From Cohnella caldifontis (GTDB lineage Bacteria > Bacillota > Bacilli > Paenibacillales > Paenibacillaceae), in the NCBI RefSeq assembly GCF_029360585.1, contig NZ_JAQZSJ010000010.1, forward strand, positions 124,001 to 188,000: a stretch of DNA of 64,000 nt, read 5' to 3'. Below, in pieces: positions 51,469 to 60,800 of this stretch. A program made the translations under genes and the position numbers. Below the pieces are notes generated by a model, which was given only the letters and a program-made list of their open reading frames with translations, searched no databases and was not told where the DNA came from. Position 1 is the stretch's first letter. Each line of letters starts with the position of its first letter.

Positions 51469-52338
51469 ATGAGCGGACAAAAAAGACTGGCGGAGCAGTT
51501 CGAGGCGCACCGGAACCACCTTTTGGCGGTCGCGTACCGTATGCTGGGCTCCTTATGCGAGGCGGAAGACGCGGTGCAGGAAACATGGCTGCGTCTCGGC
51601 CGTTCGGACGCGGAGGCCATCGAGAACTTGGGAGGATGGCTGACCACGGTGATCTCCCGGATCTGTCTGGACATGCTGCGATCGCGCAAGTCCAGGCGGG
51701 AGGAATCGTTGGAGACGCGCTTGAACGATTCGATGGAGAGCCGCGACGACAGCATCGATCCCGAAAAAGAAGCGCTGCTCGCGGAATCCGTCGGCTTGGC
51801 GCTTCTGGTCGTGCTTAACCGTCTGAGCCCGGTGGAGAGGGTCGCCTATGTGCTGCACGACATTTTCGACCTTCCCTTCTCCGACATCGCGCCGATCGTG
51901 GGCAAATCGGAGGCTGCCGCCCGACAGCTCGCGAGCCGGGCCCGTCGCCGGGTACGGGGAGCAGGCACGACGGAAAACGCCGATGTCGCCCGCCAGCGCG
52001 AACTCGTGGACGCCTTCCTGGCGGCGGCGTACGCCGGCGATTTCGAGGCGCTGCTGGCCGTGCTCGATCCGGACGTCGTGCTCCGGGACGATCGCGAGGC
52101 AGTCGGCGTTCCCCTGGTTACGCGAGGCGCGAAATCGCTGGCCCTGCAGGTTTCGGGCCGCGCGAAAGCGGCGCAGCCCGTTCTCGTGAACGGCTCCGTC
52201 GGCGTCGTTGCGGCTCCGATGGGAAGGTTGCTCTACGTGCTCCAATTCACGATCCAACATGGAAAAATCGCCGAAGTCGAGCTGATTTCGGATCCGGACA
52301 GAGTCCGCAAGCTGGATTTGGCGGTGCTGGGGGATTAA
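51469..52338 (+). CDS. ECF41-group sigma factor with SnoaL-like C-terminal domain
   Basis: A 289-residue ECF sigma factor: region 2 (HLLAVAYRMLGSLCEAEDAV, QETWLRL), region 4 (LSPVERVAYVLHDIFDLPFS, IVGKSEAAARQLASRARRRV), then a SnoaL/NTF2-like domain of about 110 residues that in this group replaces an anti-sigma factor. The DGGGK motif expected in that domain is not evident (DDREAVGVP at the place), while SDPDRVRKL resembles the NPDKL end motif. ATG at 51469 follows GAAGGAAACGG. The stop codon lies in the first hairpin of array B. Confidence 0.88.
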   Translation: MSGQKRLAEQFEAHRNHLLAVAYRMLGSLCEAEDAVQETWLRLGRSDAEAIENLGGWLTTVISRICLDMLRSRKSRREESLETRLNDSMESRDDSIDPEKEALLAESVGLALLVVLNRLSPVERVAYVLHDIFDLPFSDIAPIVGKSEAAARQLASRARRRVRGAGTTENADVARQRELVDAFLAAAYAGDFEALLAVLDPDVVLRDDREAVGVPLVTRGAKSLALQVSGRAKAAQPVLVNGSVGVVAAPMGRLLYVLQFTIQHGKIAEVELISDPDRVRKLDLAVLGD

Positions 52339-52590
52339 GCCGGTGACACCGGCTTAATCCCCAGCGGACGGGGTATGGCGAGACCATTAAGTCGGTCTCA
52401 CCGACTTAATGCCTCACGGACGGGGCATGGCGGGACCATTAAGTTGGTCTCACCGACTTAATCTCTCGTGAATAGTGCATGGCGGGACCATTAAGTCGAT
52501 CTCACCGACTTAACTCCTCGCGGACGGGGCATGGTCGGACCGTTAAGTCGGTCTCGCAGGCTAAATCCCTCGCGGACGCTACACCTATTC
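52334..52590. repeat. Array B: five tandem 52-bp hairpin repeats
   Basis: Copies begin at 52334, 52386, 52438, 52490 and 52542, exactly 52 bp apart. Copy 1 is a perfect palindrome (ATTAAGCCGGTG, centre A, CACCGGCTTAAT); copies 2-4 have stems like ATTAAGTCGG ... CCGACTTAAT, where C-G has become T-A on both sides; copy 5 is decayed. The spacer is GCCTCACGGACGGGGCATGG-like. The first hairpin begins inside the sigma factor stop codon. Confidence 0.9.
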
Positions 52591-52631
52591 ACTTAACATA
52601 CATTGGTAATGTTGCAATCGAGCACACGTAG

Positions 52632-52785
52632 AGATTTAGCGCGCGTGGTGCTCTATTTCCCTCGAAGTCCATTTCCCGAAATTTAGCCACCTCGTGATCA
52701 ATTCTCCTTGAACTCCATTGTTTACCCCGATATAGCGCACATGGTGCCTATTTTTAACTCGAACTTACGCAATTACCCTGTAAAA
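52632..52785. repeat. Decayed tandem repeats, about 48-bp pitch, lower GC
   Basis: Three related segments start ATTTAGC (52634), ATTTAGC (52681) and ATATAGC (52730), each with a C/T-rich centre and CTCGAA or TTGAACTCCATT-like end. Steps are 47 and 49 bp. The region is AT-richer than its surroundings. Together with array B it fills the gap 52339-52905; no gene is seen. Confidence 0.55.
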
Positions 52786-52848
52786 AACGAGTTCCGTATC
52801 CTTTCATGCATTGTGCGTTTTCGCGATTTTTCCCCACGAATGTCAAAA

Positions 52849-52875
52849 ACCCGGGAATCCTGCGATTTCCCGGGT
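52849..52875 (-). terminator. Terminator after the small membrane-anchored gene
   Basis: Minus-strand stem ACCCGGGAA / TTCCCGGGT, 9-nt loop, followed by TTTTTGAC. Confidence 0.85.
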
Positions 52876-52905
52876 AACAATTTACTTTCCGATTCACTTT
52901 CCGAT

Positions 52906-53517
52906 TTACTTCCTTAACTCGGCCGCCAAGTCCGTCAACGCTTCCGCGGCATTCAGGGCAGGGTCGATCCACCCGTCGCCCGCCGCCATGCTGCGGTAAC
53001 CGGCGTCTCCGCTCGGCACGTGAAAGTCCGCGAGCGCTTTGCGCATCCGGTCCGTCTCCGTCCGGACCCGCTCGAGCGCCTTCTTCTCCTCTGCCGTAAG
53101 CGGGCCTTCGTGTTCTCCGATCGTGTAGAGGAGGCCCTTCGGCTCGCCGACGATCAAGTCCCCCGCGTCCGCGAACGGTCGCAGAGCCGCTTCGTCGGAC
53201 ATTTGAGAAGTCCGTTTGGAGGCGTCGGCTAATAGCTGCTCCGTATCACCCGCCGCATTCGCGGCTTGCCCGAACAAGGTTTTCGCCTGCAGCCGCGACG
53301 GCATGTCGTCGTTTTGGAGCATCAGCACGGCCCCCGCGTTCAGCTTCTCGGCGAAAAGAACGGCCTGCCCGTACTGCCGAGCCAACCGGCTTCCATCCTC
53401 GGCCTTTTCCGCTTGTTGCGCGAGCAGAAGCTTGGAATAGACCAACACGAACAGAATCGCGATTCCGGTGATGATCAGCAATAAGATCGGAACCGTATAG
53501 GAACGTTTGCTTTCCAC
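52906..53517 (-). CDS. Membrane-anchored helical protein, 203 aa
   Basis: A 203-residue protein: short basic start, one membrane helix (TVPILLLIITGIAILFVLVY), then a helical extracellular part rich in Ala/Glu (QAEKAEDGSRLARQYGQAVL; KALERVRTETDRMRKALADF). I do not recognise it. GTG 53517 follows GGGAGG; the longer frame upstream is hairpin-repeat DNA. It lies just downstream of addA and is not coupled to it. Confidence 0.6.
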   Translation of the reverse strand: MESKRSYTVPILLLIITGIAILFVLVYSKLLLAQQAEKAEDGSRLARQYGQAVLFAEKLNAGAVLMLQNDDMPSRLQAKTLFGQAANAAGDTEQLLADASKRTSQMSDEAALRPFADAGDLIVGEPKGLLYTIGEHEGPLTAEEKKALERVRTETDRMRKALADFHVPSGDAGYRSMAAGDGWIDPALNAAEALTDLAAELRK

Positions 53518-53595
53518 GATTACAAATCCTCCCGTTCTGACAAATCCCCCAAAAGCGACGCGAACCTCAGCAGCCGATTCCGAATGATCCGGGGT

Positions 53596-53646
53596 CCCCG
53601 AAAAGCAATCGGAAATCGCTTCGCAGGCCATCTTCACTTTTCGGCG
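53596..53646. repeat. Single hairpin element related to array D
   Basis: CCCCGAAAAG ... CTTTTCGGCG around a 31-nt loop containing AATCGGAAATCGCTTCG. The same element as in the glyQS leader, but the fifth pair is G-C instead of C-G, changed on both sides. A fragment of a left arm (TCCCCCAAAAGCG) is at 53545-53557. It lies in the 241-bp gap downstream of addA. Confidence 0.7.
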
Positions 53647-53758
53647 AATGCGTAAGGGGCGCCCCCAAAACCAAAGCAAAAACGGCTTCGACAACCAAGA
53701 GGAGTACGAACGCAGGGCGCACCTGCAATCCTCCGCATCCGCGCTGCCGAAACGCCGC

Positions 53759-56700
53759 CTAAAGCAGCTTTACCGCATGACCGCCTTCGAAGAAAAACAC
53801 GTAGGCTTCCCTCACCGGCAGTCCCAAGATGGTTCCCACGGCTTCCGCGTACTTCCCGACTTGGAAGCGATGCTTCTCCGCCGCTTCCTCCGGACGGCCG
53901 CCCCGCAGCCGGTCCGTCTTGTAATCCACCAGCACCAGCCCCCCGTTCTCGGAGAAAAGGCAGTCCACGACGCCCTGGATGATCACCAGGTCCCCGGCGT
54001 CCTCTCCCGCAAGCCCGCCGTACACGTCTCCCGCCGGAATGCCGTACGTAAAAGGAACCTCCCGCCATACCCGGTCCGCGCCGCACATTCTCGCGAAAAG
54101 CGGGGTCCGGCAAAACGCGGCGATTTCCCCCGGATCGACGGCGGCACGCTGCTGCGGGGTCAAGAGCCGTTTTTCCACCATTCCGTCCAAGAGCTCCGTT
54201 ATGCCGTCCGCTTCTAAACCGATCCGCAGGGGAAGATGTTGCATCACCATATGGAAGGCGGTGCCGCGCTCGGCCGGCGTCAGCTGGTGTTCAGCCAGAA
54301 AACGAGGCCGCCTCAGGCGGAACGTGAGCACCGGAGAAGCCGAATCGGCGACGGCTTCGCCCGCTGCGCCGCTTCCGGCTTCAGCCGGCGGAGTCGGCGC
54401 CGCCGCATCCGCCGAGTTCCCGGAAGCCCGCTCCGCATCGGCTTCCCAGCCTTCCGCATCCGCCCGGCCGTCCGATTCTTCGTCCCATCCCGTCGGCGCG
54501 GAAGGCGCCGCAGCGAGCCATTCCGCTTCGGCCAGTCGCGTTTTCCAGGCGGTGATCGACGTTTTGGCCGCCGAACGCGCGGCTTGTTCATGCGGATACC
54601 GCCAGGAGAGCACGGAACGGACCCATTCGCCTGCCGGACTTTCCGGGAGATCGACCCGTTCCCCGCTCACGACCGCGTTCCAGACGGCGTCTTCCTCCGC
54701 CAACGTCTCCCGGGCTGCCGCCGCTTGCCGGGTGAATGCCGCGGCCGAAACGACGCGGAGCTGCCATGCCGCCGGGTCCCCGTTTGGCACACCCGGTCGA
54801 ATCGGATCCGCCGATGCCGATCCGTTCCCTCTCGTACCGGTCAGCACGGCCGCGGGGCCGAGCCAGTCCAAATAACAGGAAGCCGATGCAGCGGCGAAAT
54901 CGGGCAGCCGGCCGTCCGACAGCGACGCCGTTTCGCGCCAGCGGTCCCATGCTTTGGCGGCATCCTTGACGGTGCCGATCAGAATCAGCCTTTCCTTGGG
55001 GCGCGTCAGCGCGACGTATAGCACCCGCATTTCCTCTGCCAGCATTTCGGCTGCCAGCCGCCTGCGGATAGCCAGCTGCGGAAGCGTCGGATACGTCACG
55101 CGGGTTTCCGTTTCCACCATGCGGGGGCCGAAGCCGAGCGTCTTGTGCTTGAGAAACGGGCCGTTCAAATCCCGCATGTTGAAGCCGCGGCCGATTCCGG
55201 CCACGAACACGACCGGGAACTCCAGCCCCTTGCTCTTATGGATGGATAGGATCCGGACGACGTTCTCCCCTTCGCCCAGCGCGCGAGCCGCGCCGAGATC
55301 GGCTCCGGTGTCCCGCATCCGGCCCAGAAAGCGCAGAAAACGGAACAGCCCCCGGAACCGGGACGAACGTTCGAAAGCCAGCGCCCGGTCCACCAGCGCC
55401 CGCAAATTCGCCTGGCGCTGCGTGCCTCCAGGCATCCCGCCGACGAAATCGTAATAGCCCGTATCGCGGTACAACGTCCACAGCAGATCGCCGAGCGGCT
55501 CCCTCCTGGCGAACTCCCGCCATTCCGCGAGCTTGGCCGTGAAAGCGGCCGCGATGCTCCGCAGACGCTCCGGCACGTCTTCGCTTTTCGCCGCCGCCCG
55601 GACGGCGTCCCAAAATTCGCCCCGGCGGTCGCACAGCCGGATCGCGGCCAGATCGTCCGCGCTTAAGCCCACGATCGGGGAGCGAAGGACGCCGGCCAGC
55701 GGGATGTCTTGCCGCGGATTGTCGATGACCGAGAGCAGGGACAGCATGACATCCACCTCGGTCGCGGCGAAATAGCCGGATGCGAGTTCCGCGTAGGCGG
55801 GAATGCCCGCCGCCTTCAGCTCTTCCAGCCAGGCGGGCGCAAGCGCCCCGGCCGCGCGAAGCAAGATGACGATATCCCGGTACTGGACCGGACGGTATAG
55901 GCCGCTTTTGCCGTCGTACACGGCGAAAGGCGGACGGCCTTCTTCGCCCTCTACCAGCCTGCGGATTTCCGCCGCCGCGCATCGCGCCTCAAGCTGAGCC
56001 GATTCCAGCTCCTCCGTTTCCTCCGAGGCCGATTCGACGCCGGCGTCTTCCTCCTCCTTCGGCACGTCTGAGGCAATTTCCGGAGAAGGAGTCGATTCCA
56101 GCACGATCAACTCCACGCCGCCTCCGCCGGATAACGGACCTTCGGCCGAGCCCGGTCCGTTTGCCGAAGCCGCAGGGGAACCCTGGACATCCGCGCCTTC
56201 CGGATAACCTTCTCCGTAGACCAGTTCCGCCCGCGCGTCGTAATCCATTTCCCCGACGGGTTCGTGCATGATCAGGCGAAACACGTGGTTGACCGCCTGG
56301 AGAATTTCGCGGCGGCTGCGGAAATTGCGCGCCAGGTCGATGCGGAGCCCCTCCGCGGGCCCGCCGTCCCCGGACGTTCCTTCCCCCCACACGTCGTAGG
56401 TTCGGTACTTCCGCATGAAAAGCCCGGGCTCCGCCAGACGGAACCGGTAAATGCTCTGTTTCACGTCGCCGACCATGAACACGTTGCCGGGATCGCCGCG
56501 GGCGATCAGCGAGACGATCGCTTCCTGGACTTCGTTCGTATCCTGGTATTCGTCCAAGTAGATTTCGGAAAATCGGTTGCGGAAATCTTCGGCCGCCGCG
56601 GAAGGAACGCTGCGTTCCGGCGTCGACTCCGGCGCCCTCAGGATACGGAGCGCGTAATGCTCCAGGTCCCCGAAATCGAGCAGCCCTTTCGCCCGCTTGG

Positions 56701-57805
56701 CGGTTTCGTACCGTTCGCCGAACGAGATCGCGAGGTCCGCCAGCGTCTCCATGTCCGGCGCCAGCCCGCGCATCTCCTCGGCATAGCGCTCGGGCGATCG
56801 GACCAGCCATTCTTCGGACAGCTTGGCCACGATTTTCTTGGCGGCGTCGCGGTATCCTTTGACCCGCTCCTGCATGTCAGGATCGTAATCCTCGCCGCGG
56901 CAAGGCTTTAATCGTCCGAAAGAACAGGCAGCGAACGCTTCCTTCCAGGCCGACCAGGAGTCGGATTCGAGCGCCGCCAGCAGTCCGCCGACCGTCTGGA
57001 GGTCTTCCCGGAGCGTCTCTTCGTAGGGCGACGGTCCGCCCGGATCCCCGCATAGGCGAACGCCCGCTTGCAGCATATACGACGCGCCCTGCAGCTGCAG
57101 CCTGGCGTCTCCGAGCAAGCTTCGGACCCAGAGGGAGCGCAGCAACTCCGAAGCGTCCGACACCCGGAATCGGCCGGCCATCTCCTTCAGCCAAAATTCC
57201 GGCCACGGATGGCTGCTCGCGAATTCGTGCAGTTCCAACACCAAACGGTGCAGCGGCTCGTCGCTCCGTTCTCCCCCGAAACGGTCGGCCAGCCGCGCGA
57301 GCGGCCCGTTCTCGCCTTCCCGTCCGTACGTCTCTTCGAAAAGCTCGTCCAACGTGTCCATGCGGAGCAGTTCGGCTTCCGTTTCGTTCGCGATGCGGAA
57401 GCCCGGGTCCAGGCCGATAAGCGGCGCATACCGTTCCACCACCTCCAAGCAGAAGGAGTGCAGCGTCGTGATCGCCGCCCTCGGCAGCAACGCCAGCTGC
57501 CGCGCCAGATGGCGGGACTCCGGCGAACGCTCCAGCGCTTCTTCCAGCGCGTGGCGGATCCGCTCCTTCATTTCGGCCGCGGCGGCCTTGGTGAAAGTGG
57601 CGACAAGCAGCGAATCCACGCTCAAAGGCCGCTCCGGATCGGCGATCCGCCGGATGATCCGCTCGACGAGCACCGCCGTTTTGCCGGAGCCGGCCGCGGC
57701 GGCCACGAGCAGATGGGAGCCGTCCGCCGCGATCGCGGCCCACTGCTCGTCCGTCCACCGGCTGCCGGCCGGCTTCGCGGGCCAATGTTCCGATTGCCGG
57801 GTCAT
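53759..57805 (-). CDS. addA: Helicase-nuclease AddAB, subunit AddA
   Basis: A 1348-residue RecB-like subunit: Walker A LLVAAAAGSGKTAVLVERI at the N-terminus, UvrD-type motifs including IYLDEYQDTNEVQEAIVSLI and VGDVKQSIYRFRLAEP (motifs II/III), RVLYVALTRPKERLI (motif VI), and a C-terminal RecB nuclease with RGTAFHMVMQHL and LVDYKTDRLRGG. It unwinds and degrades double-strand ends until Chi. An Ala/Glu-rich, low-complexity insert (about residues 1080-1140) precedes the nuclease. The start overlaps addB by 4 nt. Confidence 0.96.
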   Translation of the reverse strand: MTRQSEHWPAKPAGSRWTDEQWAAIAADGSHLLVAAAAGSGKTAVLVERIIRRIADPERPLSVDSLLVATFTKAAAAEMKERIRHALEEALERSPESRHLARQLALLPRAAITTLHSFCLEVVERYAPLIGLDPGFRIANETEAELLRMDTLDELFEETYGREGENGPLARLADRFGGERSDEPLHRLVLELHEFASSHPWPEFWLKEMAGRFRVSDASELLRSLWVRSLLGDARLQLQGASYMLQAGVRLCGDPGGPSPYEETLREDLQTVGGLLAALESDSWSAWKEAFAACSFGRLKPCRGEDYDPDMQERVKGYRDAAKKIVAKLSEEWLVRSPERYAEEMRGLAPDMETLADLAISFGERYETAKRAKGLLDFGDLEHYALRILRAPESTPERSVPSAAAEDFRNRFSEIYLDEYQDTNEVQEAIVSLIARGDPGNVFMVGDVKQSIYRFRLAEPGLFMRKYRTYDVWGEGTSGDGGPAEGLRIDLARNFRSRREILQAVNHVFRLIMHEPVGEMDYDARAELVYGEGYPEGADVQGSPAASANGPGSAEGPLSGGGGVELIVLESTPSPEIASDVPKEEEDAGVESASEETEELESAQLEARCAAAEIRRLVEGEEGRPPFAVYDGKSGLYRPVQYRDIVILLRAAGALAPAWLEELKAAGIPAYAELASGYFAATEVDVMLSLLSVIDNPRQDIPLAGVLRSPIVGLSADDLAAIRLCDRRGEFWDAVRAAAKSEDVPERLRSIAAAFTAKLAEWREFARREPLGDLLWTLYRDTGYYDFVGGMPGGTQRQANLRALVDRALAFERSSRFRGLFRFLRFLGRMRDTGADLGAARALGEGENVVRILSIHKSKGLEFPVVFVAGIGRGFNMRDLNGPFLKHKTLGFGPRMVETETRVTYPTLPQLAIRRRLAAEMLAEEMRVLYVALTRPKERLILIGTVKDAAKAWDRWRETASLSDGRLPDFAAASASCYLDWLGPAAVLTGTRGNGSASADPIRPGVPNGDPAAWQLRVVSAAAFTRQAAAARETLAEEDAVWNAVVSGERVDLPESPAGEWVRSVLSWRYPHEQAARSAAKTSITAWKTRLAEAEWLAAAPSAPTGWDEESDGRADAEGWEADAERASGNSADAAAPTPPAEAGSGAAGEAVADSASPVLTFRLRRPRFLAEHQLTPAERGTAFHMVMQHLPLRIGLEADGITELLDGMVEKRLLTPQQRAAVDPGEIAAFCRTPLFARMCGADRVWREVPFTYGIPAGDVYGGLAGEDAGDLVIIQGVVDCLFSENGGLVLVDYKTDRLRGGRPEEAAEKHRFQVGKYAEAVGTILGLPVREAYVFFFEGGHAVKLL

Positions 57806-60800
57806 TCCGGCTCCCTCCCTTCCGCCGCGCGGGCGAGCTTATGCCACACTTCTTCGCGGCTGCCCGGCTTGGCCAGCACTTGATAGGCGTTGCCGTCCAG
57901 CTGCGGATCGAATTGGCAGACCGGCCGGTATTCGCAAAACTGGCACGGACTGCGCCGCTCCATCCGGTACGGGGCGATCGCCACGTCGCCGGACACGATC
58001 CGCTTGCCGATTTTGCGGATTTGGCCCCGCACGGACGAGCGGAGCACGTCCCACTGGTCCTTGTCGGCCACTTGCGAACGCGCCGAGAACGTGCCGTCTT
58101 TCTTGAATTCGACGGGCACGACCGCGGATTTGGGATTCCGCTCCAGCGTCACGTCCATCCGCTTCACCGCGTCGCCGTCGGCGAGCAGCAGCCCCTGCAT
58201 CCGGAACTGCCGCAGCATGGCCGCTTGCGCCTCCTCCTTCGACATGCCGTTCGTCGTCGGAATCAAAGGGTTGCGCACATGGAAATACAGCACGCCGGCG
58301 GGTTTGGCCGGCCTGCCCAGCCAATGCGGGGCGCTCGTCACGACGACGTCCAGGTAAGCGAGCATTTGGAGCGACAAGCCGTGCGCCACTTCGTCCAGCT
58401 TCAGCTTCACGGCGCCGGATTTGTAATCCATGATCCGCAGCAGCAGCCCCTCCGGCGTCTCGGCCGCGTCGACGCGGTCGATTCGGCCCGCGATTTCCAT
58501 CGCCCGCCCGCCGCCGAGATCCAGGGTCAGCGGCGGAAGCGGCGCGTCCGGGCCGAAGCCGAGCTCGAGGCCGACCGGCCGGAAATCCGACACCCGCGCT
58601 TGTTCGCCGAGCATGGCGGAAGCTTGCGCCACGATGTCGCGGAGCTTGCGCGCCATCACCTCGTGGCGGCGGGAGGACAGCAAAATCCGCGATTGGACGC
58701 GGGGCAGCAGCCGTTCGACCGCGGCGGCGGCTTCCCGCTGCCAGTCGGACGAGTCCGCCGCCAAAATGCCGGGCGCCAGCAGCTTCTCCGTCGTCTGGCG
58801 AAGCGCGGCGTGGAACAGCTGCCCGATGTCCGGCGCGTCGACCCGGTACAGCTGCCGTTCCCTCAAGCGCAGGCCGTGCGAGGCGAAATGCCGGAACGGG
58901 CAGGCCACGAAACGTTCGATCCGCGACACGCTGGCCCGCAGCCGGTCCCCGTACAGCAGGAGGCTCGTTTCGGGGGAAAGCGGCCTTTCCTCGTTCGTAT
59001 AGGTCAAGGAAGCAAGCAAGCGGCGGTGCTTGTCCCGCCACTCCGCCCGTTCGGACAGCCAGTTATGGACCGACCACCAGCCCGCCGCCGGGCGCTCCCC
59101 CAGACGCAGCATCCGCAGCCGGCCGAGGAGATGCGTCAGCGCCCGGCCCGGATGGACCGCGTATGCGAGCTGGGCTTCCTCGGATTCCCCCGCGGCCGGT
59201 TCCAGCGCCTCGGACCGCACCGGGATACCCGGAAACCGGCGCTTCAACCGCCCGATCCATTCGGATGGAAGCAAGCCCGAACCTTCGTCGTCCGCGAGCG
59301 GCCACGAAATCCATAAATGATCGGACGGCGTCGTGAACGCGAGATAGGCCAGGAAATTTTCGTCCAACAACCTCCGTCTTGCCCCGGGGGCCATCGCCAG
59401 ACCGGCGTCCGCCAGCCATTCCCGTTCCTGCTCCGATAACAAACCGTTTTCCGGGATCCGTTTCGGCAGCACGCCGTCGTTGACTCCGAGAAAATAGACG
59501 ATTTTGAGCCGGTCCGACCTCGTCCGTTCCGGACTGCCGACCAAAACCGCGTCCAAGGAAGGCGGCACCGCTCCGAGCTTCAGCTCTTCCAGGCCGGCAT
59601 CGATCATGCCGGCGAACAGGGCGGCGTCCATCGTCAAGCTGCCCGTCAATTCGACCAGCTGATCGAGCAAATTCATGACCCCGTCCCACAGCGGCCGATG
59701 CATGGCGGCCCGTCCGGGCCGGCCCGCGGCGGCATCCGCCGCCGCGAACCGCTCCAGCCGGTCGGCGGCGCCCGTCTCCTCCAGGAACCGGTATACCGCT
59801 TCGCACATGCCGCGGACGGAACCGGCCTTTTTGAGCCGTTCTTCCAGCGCCCGGAGGGGGCCCAGCAGCGCGTCCCGCACCGAAAGCAGGCGGTTCATCC
59901 GGGTTTCGGTCTCCTCCGGAGCCGGTTCCTCGTCCTCCAGGTCTCCCCGGGAGAGCGGACGCCACATCCGGTCGTCATGCCAACGCCAGCCCTCGATACC
60001 CGCGGCCAGCGCGTAATTTTCCAGGCGGTCGACGTCGTCGCGGCTCGGACGCTGCCCGGGTACGCCCAAGAGATCCGTCTTGGCGCAGCGGAACACGGCA
60101 TCGGCTTTCCAGCCGCCCGTTACACACTCGAGCGCGGAACGGACGAGTTCGACGAGCGGATGATGGGAGACGGCGGCTTTGCCGTCCAAATAAAAGGGAA
60201 TCCCGTAATCGTTCAACACCGCGGACAGCAGATCGGCATAATCGTCCACGCCCCGGACGAACACGGCGAGATCCCGCCAGCGCCGTCCTTCTTCGCGCAC
60301 TTGCCGCAGCATGTCGCGGGCGGCCGCTTCCGCTTCGGCCCGCCGATTCGACGCGGCGTGCAGGGACAAGCCGCATCCGGGCGCATCCGGCCGCAATGCC
60401 GCCGGGTCTCCCGGCCAAACCGCGGACCTCGATTCCCACCGGCTCTCCAGAAACGCCAAAACGGGATTGCCGGAAAAACGGGGGTTCGTTTCCGGGGTCA
60501 ATACGACCGCCGGCTCGATCGGAATGCCGGCCGATTGAGCCAATTCGCAGAGCTTGGCCGAGGTTTCCGCCGCGGGATGGAACGTCAGCAGCTCGTCCGG
60601 CTTCTCGCCGGCGCCGTAAGGCCGGTCGACGCAAAGCGCCGCCGTCACCCGGACGGACCGCCGCATCAGCGCTTCCACGACGGCAAGCTCCCCCGGGGTG
60701 AAGCCGTGAAACCCGTCCAGCCATATTTCCGCCTCGGCCAGCCACGCCGAAGCCGCGGCGCCTTCGGCGAGCCGGGCCAGCATGTCTTCCCCGTCCATCC

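Noticed and set aside
53100..53694. Longer start for the 203-residue membrane protein at 53694
   Set aside because: The extra N-terminus is coded by the hairpin repeat, and the GTG at 53517 has a good ribosome site.
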